A stretch of DNA of 64,000 nt. Source: Ophiosphaerella korrae (Eukaryota > Ascomycota > Dothideomycetes > Pleosporales > Phaeosphaeriaceae). The stretch lies in NCBI GenBank assembly GCA_028456385.1, contig JALNQF010000044.1, positions 186,001-250,000 on the forward strand, in the 5' to 3' direction. The notes beneath the pieces were generated by a model, which did not search any database, had not been told where the DNA came from, and saw nothing but the letters and a program-made list of their open reading frames with translations. The position numbers were made by a program, and so were the translations under genes. Positions within the stretch are counted from its first letter, which is position 1, and every line of letters starts with the position of its first letter. Shown here piece after piece: positions 56,212-64,000 of this stretch.

Positions 56212-59200
56212 ATGGGAGACCCTGGTACGGCTGTAGGGGTTATCTCCCTCGCCTTCCAGGTCTGCCAAGGCTTGGTAAAATACTATGGCCGTTTCAAAGC
56301 CTTTGACGACACGATTGAGAAAACACTACATCGTGTTGAATGTTTGCAAGGAACGATAGCTGCTCTAGAAGGCCCAGTGCGAAAGCTCGAAGTCGATAAC
56401 AACCTCATTTCTCACGAAGTACGACTTGCAATAACGTCGTGTTCAGAAAATCTGGAAAAGCTTCAGATTTTGGCTGAAAAGCGCAGCAAAATCGAAATCT
56501 TTAGCGAAGTTAACATGCGGGTTCAAAATTTCAGGAACAAAGCTTTTTTCCCGTTTCGCAAAAGCACTTTGGATGACCTGGGAAGCCATTTGGATGCACT
56601 TCAGGCGAATCTTGACACAATTATTCAGGCGCTACAGCTGTAGGTCGTCCCAATTTGCTATTGCACATGTCCTCACTATGATAGCGATACTATGATACAA
56701 TCTCGAGAGCATGCCGACGACAGAGCCATATCAATCATACGGCGGACGGAGTCCATCAGCCGTAGGCAGATATACCAGACTGAGTTGGCTGAGTCGCATA
56801 TAGAACAAACGTCAGAAAATTCCATGCAAATGCAGATTGGATTCGATAATTTATCCTCCCAGATTCAAGCACTTCAAGTACTTCAAGAACAGGTTGCTGA
56901 AAGATTACTCCTACTGGTAAAATGCTTGAATTACTGCTACGGAGTTTGGAAGAATTAATGCGCGCATAGAACCCACTTGTCCAAGCATTTCAAGCAGGGA
57001 GATTGCCACCGCCGAGCGTTATGGATGATGGCATCAAATCACACTCAGCTGTGATCGCACTTCAGCGCAAAATTCGTCGCCTTACTCGGTAAAAACCCGC
57101 TGATACTTAATCAGGCCATTCTATTTACTAAAAATATCAGAAAATGCCCATGTAGACCCCTTTCAGACGCGCCATCAGTCTTTAAGTACTCCTCCTGCTT
57201 CAGATGCCGTTTTTACTGGTATCAAAGCTGTGATCACGAACAATCTTGCCGGTTCTACAAAATCTCTCAAAGCCTAAATACTGTCGGAGCAAGCTATAAT
57301 TTCATGTCCAAATTCATGGTGACTTCTATTGAGGCGAGCATAAGTTGCCGACAAGGGGCAGGTGGATTCTCAATATCATCAGCACTGAAATTTGGACAAA
57401 CTCTGTTGGAAACCCATCCAGCAGTAGAGCTCTTACAGGATCCTTTCTTTGATTGGTATGAATACGAGAAAAGCCACATATGCCCAGCTGAAGCACATAT
57501 TAATGTCTTGGAGTTTGTAAAGCGTCGGTTTGACGAAATGTTCAGAAGCGGGATGACGAGCCCGTTAGACAGAACAGAATATGACCATAGTTTTCTTTTC
57601 GTAAGTCATTTCACAATTCTCGCGTCCTTCTAGCTAAGCATCATAAGCTGGCATGCAGATTCGTTTGTCATCCAAATGTCTTTGAAAACCACAGCACGGA
57701 GAGCATTCTTGACTTTTTACGATTCTTTATTGATGCAGGTGTTCCAACGAACAAAGAGCCATCAAGATTGTAAACATCCAATTGGACTTGAATATTTATA
57801 CTTTAGCTGATGTGTACCACAGTTATTCGCCACTGGATTTGATGCTTCTTCATGAGCGGCAAACGAATGTTGAAGGAAAAGAGTATTTGTGTTCATATCT
57901 TGCAAAACAAGGGTCGCAATGGGATTTATGTCGACTGTACGCTTATGCAATCGGTCATGATTTTACAACTATTGAATGGATTGAAAAGACGTTCTCTGTG
58001 GGCCCGGTCCGTGAAGGTGCTGTTCCCTCGCTTTTTTTTTTTTGGCTTCAAAATATTAACGAGAGCAGCGCATCGCGAAAGTCTGTTTTCGAACGCCATG
58101 CTTAATAGGAGCCTACCAGGAGTGCTCGATGTAATATCAGGGCAAGATCATTTACCATCTGGATTCCCCAAATATGGATTATCTCTTTTTGCGGATTGGC
58201 CCGAGGCACTTCAGATTGTGCTAAACAAATCCTCTAGTGACCTTTTCGGAACATTCTCCACTCGAAGAGCTCTATTAACGGCATTTACAAGGCGTAATCA
58301 CGAATCAGTAAATATCCTCTTAGCTTTTGGTGTCAAGATTGATTGGGAGCTGTGGGAGCGAGCTGTTCAAAATTGTAATGAGGATGTAATTGAGGATCTT
58401 ATTGACCGGATTGCCAATGTATCGTTCAGACATTGCTTGGGAAACAATATACAGCTGGAAAACATGTTCAAAGTAGGGGGTCTTTCCCTCAGAGCTGCAA
58501 AATATTTGTACGACTCAGGAATTCAGGACATAGATCATCAGCCAACTCTGCACGATGCTCGTAACAAGGATCTCAAACGGGGTACTCCGCTGTGGATACA
58601 TGGTAAATGTATCCCAATAGTTTCGCGTCACATCCAAGTCAGAGCCCTAGATCAAATACGTTTACTGCATTGGCTCGTTGACAAAGGCGCCAGAGCAGAC
58701 TACCTGCACGCAGAAATTAGAACGACTCCGGCCCATCTCATCGGTGCAATCCTCAACGCATACTCTTATGAACTGCATAGCGAAAAGAATTGGGCGATAT
58801 TACGACAATCAAGCCTTTCAGGATTCTTCGCTAATATGTTCGCCATGGATTATGTCGATCAATGCAACTGTGCATGTTCACGGAGAGGTTGCTATCCCAT
58901 CAGCTCGGCAGTCAAATATAACGCATGGGCGCAACATATTTATACGTTAAAGCATTATTATCGGTGGCCTGGTGACTCTTGCCTGACCCTTGAGATGGTG
59001 TACGACGACCGGTGGTTAGTGTTAAGAAAGAATTTCCAGCTCCTGGAGCATACAGTAAACCAAGATCCTACACTTGCATTAGCTGTCTTGCGAGTTCTTA
59101 CTTTTGAAGAACTTGACATCAGACACACATGCCATGATGCCAGGCTTGTCCGACAGTTGTATAATTGGTTAAATCCGGAGTGGATATCCGAGGAAGAAAT

Positions 59201-59408
59201 TGACGAACTTCATGAGGAGGATAGAGACCGTATTGATCTGCTGGAAATTTTGATGGCTGAGTTTGAGGAGAAATGGAATGAGCACGAAGGGACCCTTGAG
59301 GCCTTCGTTGATGGATACTGGACTGAGCGTATGGATAAGGTTGAAATGCAGAGTATCAGTGAAGAAGGGATTAAGGAGATTCGACGGATAGGAGTGGTAC
59401 TTTACTAG
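56212..59408 (+). CDS. Large protein with fungal STAND-type N-terminal domain, no NTPase seen
   Basis: Deduced seven exons: 56212-56639, 56685-56916, 56970-57088, 57141-57600, 57648-57769, 57823-58010, 58069-59408; 962 residues. Seen: an N-terminal helical domain (GTAVGVISLAFQVCQGLVKY, 5-24) of the kind that opens many fungal NACHT/ankyrin proteins, then a coiled region, a Cys-rich block KCPCRP... CFRCRFYWYQSC near 260-295, GAGGFSISSALKFGQ near 335, FVCHPNVFENHS and FLRFFIDAGVP, then a long helical C-terminal part with a CNCACSRRGC motif near 790. This last Cys pattern recurs in fungal ankyrin proteins, but I see no clear ankyrin unit. Introns are 45-58 bp; the sixth has two possible donors (58011 or 58017). 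No P-loop was found. The role is unknown. Confidence 0.7.
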
Positions 59409-59787
59409 GCGATTCTGGGGCTGTTGAAATGGCTGGCATTCTGTATTTTACCATCTGAATATCACCCTTTCACATGCTCCAATATTTTGTATGTTCAAGC
59501 TTCCTTCTCAAATACTTAGGCGTATACTTGTGAGACACATCGTGCGTGGGCATAAAATGGGTGATTTGAGCTGTCGACTTACTTTACCTGAATGTGACCA
59601 AAATTTTCGGGAGCATTCTGAGAAAAGCACTCTATAAAGCACTATGTACAATTCCAATAAGATTCATAGACAAATTGATTGTCAAGAACAATTCGATGTT
59701 CTCTAAGACGTCAACTCAGGGTATCTTAGCACTAACTACCCCTCCAACCTAAAATCACACTCCAATCCACACAACACCGGTGCGACA
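59409..59787. other. Intergenic, 0.38 kb
   Basis: Holds the 3' flank of the STAND-type gene and the EFM4 promoter. Nothing else is visible. Confidence 0.5.
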
Positions 59788-60519
59788 ATGTCTGTACCAA
59801 CACACCTTGACCCGTCCGACCTCGGTCAACGATCCTACTGGGACAAAGCATACACCACCGAGCGCGAAAATTTCGCCAGCAACGCCGCGGACGAAGGTAC
59901 GATATGGTTCAGCGACGCGGGCGCAGAAGAGCGCATGCTCGCCTTCCTCGAGAATCTCAGCGATGAAGGCACATTAGCGAAAGAAGACGACGGAGAAAGC
60001 GGCACAGCGGCGCGGTTTCTGGACCTTGGGACGGGCAATGGGCATTTGCTATTTACTCTGCGCGAGGATGAGTGGCGTGGCGCGATGGTGGGGGTTGACT
60101 ATTCGGCGCAGAGTGTGCAGCTTGCGCAGACCATACGCGATTCAAAAAACGACAAGTATGGGGATATTGCGTTTCATGAATGGGATATTATATCTCAGGA
60201 GCCGGATACTCAATGGCTAGGTGATGGCTTTGACGTTGTGCTGGACAAGGGCACTTTCGACGCCATTTGTTTGTCGCAAGATACGGATGCACAGGGGCGC
60301 AGAATATGCGAGGGTTATCGGGAGAGGGTTGAGCCTTTGGTTAAGCAAGGAGGCCATTTCCTCATCACGAGCTGCAATTGGACTGAAGAAGAGCTGCGGG
60401 CGTGGTTCGAGGGTGGGCATTTCAGCTTTGCGGCCAAGGTCAAATACCCGAGCTTCACATTTGGCGGCAAGACGGGGTCGAGTGTTGTCACGTTATGCTT
60501 TCAAAAGGGTGCGCCTTGA
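59788..60519 (+). CDS. EFM4: EFM4-type eEF1A lysine methyltransferase
   Basis: A 243-residue single-exon class I SAM enzyme. Yeast Efm4 (METTL10/EEF1AKMT2 in animals) methylates Lys316 of elongation factor eEF1A. Seen: the family start SYWDKAYTTERENF, motif I FLDLGTGNGHLLF, VGVDYSAQSVQLAQ, the post-I/motif II block DVVLDKGTFDAICLS, and HFLITSCNWTEEEL. Length agrees with the family. Its stop lies 5 bp from the stop of the convergent EFM7-like gene. Confidence 0.9.
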   Translation: MSVPTHLDPSDLGQRSYWDKAYTTERENFASNAADEGTIWFSDAGAEERMLAFLENLSDEGTLAKEDDGESGTAARFLDLGTGNGHLLFTLREDEWRGAMVGVDYSAQSVQLAQTIRDSKNDKYGDIAFHEWDIISQEPDTQWLGDGFDVVLDKGTFDAICLSQDTDAQGRRICEGYRERVEPLVKQGGHFLITSCNWTEEELRAWFEGGHFSFAAKVKYPSFTFGGKTGSSVVTLCFQKGAP

Positions 60520-60524
60520 ACATC

Positions 60525-61526
60525 TTATTTGCGCTTAATGCGAGAGACAACCTGCCACTTCTTCCGCTCTCCGATATTTTCGCGCCCGCCGTCACGCTCC
60601 TTCGCCCAAGGACGCCGCTGCCCGTCTGCATTCATCTCATATATTTCCTCGGTCTCAAGGCCCACTTGCGGGAGAACCTCCTCGAAGAAAGGCACAACCT
60701 TAGCGCGGCCTGTGTGAAAACCGGCGATGCACAGTACTCGAGCATCAGGGTCATGGGCGAGGAAGTGCAGCATCGATCTTGCAAGGTTCTCGTGTTCTGC
60801 CAGCATCCAGAGACAGTCTGCAGCAAGAACGCGTGTGTAGCGATGTGCGTGTGCCATTTCAAAGGCTGTTGTGGTTGAACCCCAGGTGTGGCCTTCCACT
60901 CTCACTCTCGGTCGAACAGTTTTGGGAACGTTCTTCGTCACGTTCATCTTGATCGTGTCGAGGATAGGCGGGGCAGGATAATCGGTTATTGCAACCTTGA
61001 TTATTAACATGGAACAGAAAGACTTAAGTTTAGCGTACCTCGCTGGCTCCTGCCAGTGCACAAATGATTCCACCCAGTCCCACACCTGTCCGTGCCATCA
61101 GCCATATCCTATGACTTGCGACGTTCAGCCGAACGCACCTGCACCCAGCTCCAGCACCGTCTCATTTTGAACGTTCCATTGCTTCTCCTCTTCGCTAGCG
61201 ACCCGCCACTTTGCATTATGCCAAATATCATGTCTATTTGCTTGATTTATGGGTCGCCCTCCAATCAATTCGCCCATCAATATTCCTGAATTCCACAGGT
61301 AGTGTGCGAATTTCCGCCTCTGCTCCTCACTATTCACATCCGCTGTTCTGAATTCCAGGTCTCCATATATCGTGTTTTTATACACGATGACCGTGCCGGA
61401 ATCGTCACCGTGTTGGTTCTGTAGATCGTCGGGGAAAAGACTGCCGAGTGTGTCGCTGAAAAGGTCTTCCGGTGATGGAACGTGATTGGTCGGGTACCGC
61501 AGAGTTATGAGGGAAGAAATAATCAT
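60525..61526 (-). CDS. EFM7: EFM7/NNT1-type eEF1A N-terminal methyltransferase
   Basis: Exons 61526-61139, 61085-61039 and 60995-60525 on the minus strand give 301 residues. Yeast Efm7 methylates the N-terminal Gly2 and Lys3 of eEF1A. Seen: PSPEDLFSDTLGSLFPDD, HYLWNSGILMGE, motif I split over the first intron (VLELGAG-VGLGGIICALAGA), ITDYPAPPILDTIKMN with the acidic loop, VLAADCLWMLAEHENLARSM and HTGRAKVVPFFEE. Introns are 53 and 43 bp. Start ATG 61526 fits the family. It is convergent with EFM4. Confidence 0.9.
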
Positions 61527-61902
61527 CACGTGCAGTTTTCTAGCCTAGACACGAACTGATGGTGTGGTAACAGGACATGGACCATTTGGGCAATCCCTTG
61601 CTTCCACGGATGAAAAGAACGTGCATATTGAGTTTGTGGCTGGGGGATCGAATGTGGATAGCGCAACGAGTGTGACAGGGGTTGGATGCAGAAGCATGGG
61701 TGCCATATGTCGTGACTCGTGAGATCATCGACTACCGAGGCTTTACGGACGCCACCAGTCATCCTACACCTACCACTGATCTTACACAAACTTGACCAAC
61801 AAACACCTCGTGGCTGCCGTTTGCTAAGAGAGCCGCACCTCCCGGTAACTTGAGATTCGTAAGCTTTTGGAACATGTTACTCACGAGAACCTCTTAGTCT
61901 TC
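61527..61902. promoter_or_regulatory. Divergent promoter region, EFM7 / TMEM205-like
   Basis: 376 bp between divergent start codons; no other gene is recognised. Confidence 0.5.
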
Positions 61903-62511
61903 ATGATGACTTCCCTATCGTCCTTCAAGTCGCCTGCAACATATCACCTTCTCAGGTACTTTTCCACTTCAACTGCTTAGCCACTTGTTTGCTTACCATG
62001 TAGCTATGGGACCCTTATCGGATCTACCTTATTCCAATCTTTCATCGGCGGCGTAGTAGCCTTCCGCGCCCTTCCGCGCCCCCAGTTTGCTGCTCTGCAA
62101 AAGAATATCTTCCCAATATACTTCACCCTGCAAACAGTGACACCGCTCATCATGTGGATCACGTACCCGCGTTCTTTGATCTCAGCTTTGACATCTACCA
62201 CCAATTCTCTCGCTGCTCCGGAAGCATCTAGCGACAAGTTGAACGCTTATCTCATCTCCACAATGGTCGCGACCGCGCTACTGAACCTTGCCTATGTCGG
62301 CCCCCAGACTACGAAAATCATGGGACTGCGAAAACACCAGGAGACTCGAGATGGAAAGAAAAGTTACGATACCGGTCCCCAGAGTGAAGAGATGAAGAAG
62401 TTGAATCGTAAATTTGGTACCCTCCATGGAATTAGTACACTGGTTAACTTGAGCGGATTCGCTGTAATGATATGGTATGGCGCTGTTCTGAGCGAAGGAT
62501 TGAAGATATAA
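61903..62511 (+). CDS. TMEM205/DUF4149-like four-helix membrane protein
   Basis: Exons 61903-61955 and 62004-62511 give 186 residues (an ATG one codon later is equally likely). The 48-bp intron completes a Ser codon and leads into YGTLIGSTLFQSFIGGVVAF. Seen: hydrophobic segments near 18-38, 52-70, 90-110 and 155-178, the motif LQKNIFPIYFTLQT, LRKHQETRDGKK in a loop, and NRKFGTLHGISTLVNL, all as in the DUF4149 family. In animals TMEM205 is linked to drug resistance; here the role is unknown. Confidence 0.82.
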
Positions 62512-62774
62512 GGACACTGTTTGGCAACAGACTTATGAATCATCAAGAATACGTGTATGCTACGAGCGAGATGACAGTGTGAGAAGCCACGTCACATGCA
62601 TCTGACTGCGTTTAGCGTTTGAAAAGTATATGAAATGTTATGACTGTGTTCTTCAAGTGCATACAAACGATGGCTGCAAACAAGCTTCGCAATCAACAAT
62701 AGTATGTTTGCGCTGAAGTCTACCTTAAGACTTGCTTTCCTTTCCTTCTTATCACCACTATATAACACCGCACA

Positions 62775-63346
62775 ATGTTGCCATACGGGTTCTATCAAGC
62801 TCCTGATCTTCCAATGGAAGGTGAACATTTGGGTACCAAAAAACACAATCAAGATGATATACTCCCAACCGAGGTTCAGTACCGCCAACTTGTCTCACGA
62901 GCGGTAACACAGCGTCTGCATTCACCATCGCTGGATGAATTCCCATCAACAACAGGGGATATTATCACGCAATGGGAACTGGGTGAGCGAGCATATGCAA
63001 GAGAGAAAGCTAAAGCTCATGCCGAAGAGTTGGGTGTAGCATGGGGTATTGGTACCTCCTCAATTTTGACCAAGATGACACTAACTATCCCTTAGATCGC
63101 TTTGTGGACGACATCAGAAATGCAGAACAAGAGGTCCATGTCCTCACGCCTACAAGATATCAATCCTACCAAACGACGAACGCACAAACTTCGACCGCAA
63201 ATGCGCGTCTCGTGAACAAGAAACGAACCCCGGCAATTCCAAACCAGGAATTCAAGGATGATAAACAGGCGCATATTACCGCATTGATGAAGTATAGGCG
63301 TCCTTTCCGGCAAGAAAAGACTTCTGCGCCGGTACCCGAAACCTGA
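62775..63346 (+). CDS. Short unknown protein
   Basis: Exons 62775-63045 and 63096-63346 give 173 residues; the 50-bp intron has a GTATTG donor, an ACTAAC branch site and TTAG. Seen: hydrophilic, charged sequence without membrane segments (LPTEVQYRQLVSRAVTQRL, AREKAKAHAEELGVAW, then DRFVDDIRNAEQEVHVLTP). I do not recognise the family; the coherent splice signals and phase are the main support. Confidence 0.5.
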
Positions 63347-63652
63347 TAAAGGATCATTGCACCGATGGCACATTGTGCTCCCATAGGTTTCCGGGGCGAT
63401 CGAAATTCACTGGTAACCTTGTGGGCCAACTATGGCCATGCCATTCTGTGTTTTCATCATGGCGTTAAGAACAGTTTAGCATACATACAGTGACCTACCT
63501 CCTCCACCACCCTTGACCACACAACATATTTTTCCTTCTTACACTGTACTCCAAAACATCCAATCCCAAACTTATATACCAACCCCTCAACGTCACCAAG
63601 GAAATACAATCATAAAGAAGATGGTTCACAACAAGAAGCGCACGCGCTCGGC
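63347..63652. other. Short intergenic region
   Basis: About 300 bp of pyrimidine-rich sequence on the plus strand. Part of it stays open in the frame of the next entry, so an unseen upstream exon is possible. Confidence 0.4.
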
Positions 63653-63958
63653 ATGCACACGTTTGTCAAGCACTTTGAGATTGACTGTGTGGATAAGCTG
63701 ACGAAACATGTAATGAGTCCAGCGGAGATCAAGTTTGTTGTTGAGAATACGCGTGATTCAGACGATGGCATTCTTGCTGCGGTGGCGAATCATGTGGCTA
63801 AGCTCTATCAAGACAAACTGATTCATCAACAAAAGGAGGCTAAGTATGCGGAGGTGCTCAGTGACGCGAAGTGTGATCGTCTTCAGGCTGCGGTTCAAAA
63901 TGGTGCTGCTAGGGTCGCAATGGCGCAGGCTCTGTTTCTTGGCGTTTCCGAAGTATAG
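63653..63958 (+). CDS. Short protein resembling the C-terminal part of a BTB/POZ protein
   Basis: A 101-residue frame from ATG 63653. Seen: HTFVKHFEIDCVDKLTKHV followed by a helical stretch and a basic/Ala-rich end. The order helix, ALG-like turn, KHFEIDCVDKL and a following PAEIKFVVENTRDSDDG segment is what follows the BTB fold in many fungal BTB proteins, but the BTB fold itself is absent. The frame is open about 40 codons upstream without an ATG, so it may be the last exon or a remnant of a longer gene. Confidence 0.35.
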   Translation: MHTFVKHFEIDCVDKLTKHVMSPAEIKFVVENTRDSDDGILAAVANHVAKLYQDKLIHQQKEAKYAEVLSDAKCDRLQAAVQNGAARVAMAQALFLGVSEV

Positions 63959-64000
63959 AAGCAATTCAGTTTTGATACTTAGTTGGGGTTTATGGAGATG

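Noticed and set aside
1..64000. CRISPR arrays, tRNA or rRNA genes, complete transposons
   Set aside because: No direct repeats with unique spacers, no cloverleaf or B-box pattern I could support, and no transposase or reverse-transcriptase motifs by eye; a tRNA or repeat search program would be decisive.

Overview
The window is nuclear DNA of a filamentous ascomycete (Pezizomycotina, perhaps Dothideomycetes; the class is an inference). Evidence: genes on both strands, short introns (mostly 43-87 bp) with CTAAC/CTGAC-type branch sites, and ascomycete gene families such as SOM1, fungal MED15, mL58, TAF8, COX7a and fungal NLR-type receptors. I recognise no transposon, rRNA, tRNA or CRISPR array. 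Exon structures were deduced by hand from splice signals, reading phase and family continuity.

Layout. 0-4 kb: 3' end of a (6-4) photolyase/cryptochrome, dynactin p62 (-), NDUFAF5-like methyltransferase (+). 6-12 kb: a single-span Ser/Ala-rich membrane protein (-), an alpha/beta hydrolase (+), a small membrane protein (-). 12.7-19 kb: a glycogenin with a 63-residue collagen-like (Gly-Ala-Pro/Ser) insertion, a DUG1-type Cys-Gly dipeptidase, and mitochondrial ribosomal protein mL58. 19-33.5 kb is an accessory-looking block set in AT-richer spacers: a protein kinase fused to Sel1/TPR repeats, a fructosamine-kinase-like enzyme, a SesB-type esterase-NACHT-WD40 NLR of 1628 residues, and a DHA1-type MFS transporter. 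33.5-37.3 kb: a compact housekeeping run of XRCC2-like (-), SOM1 (+), TAF8 (-) and COX7a (+). 37.3-40.6 kb is a gene-poor stretch with simple repeats, then the very Gln-rich MED15 (to 45.5 kb). 46.6-55.2 kb: DUF7704-like membrane protein (-), F-box/WD40 protein (+), AP-3 mu (-), DMAC1-like small membrane protein (+), DUF4588/HAPSTR1-like protein (-), F-box-like protein (+). After an AT-rich 1-kb spacer, 56.2-59.4 kb holds a seven-exon protein with the N-terminal domain usual for fungal STAND/ankyrin receptors. 59.8-62.5 kb: EFM4 and EFM7, two eEF1A methyltransferases, convergent with 5 bp between stops, then a TMEM205/DUF4149-like membrane protein. The end holds two short unknown genes, one perhaps a BTB remnant.

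How the genes fit together. Many genes are divergent pairs with short shared promoters (dynactin/NDUFAF5, XRCC2-like/SOM1, TAF8/COX7a, AP-3 mu/DMAC1-like, FN3K-like/NLR). Several encode mitochondrial proteins (NDUFAF5, mL58, SOM1, COX7a, probably DMAC1-like). EFM4 and EFM7 act on the same substrate. The best candidates for an undescribed system are the kinase-TPR protein, whose architecture looks like a fungal NLR with the NTPase replaced by a kinase, and its neighbours: a fructosamine-kinase-like gene and an esterase-NLR read from one 535-bp divergent promoter region.
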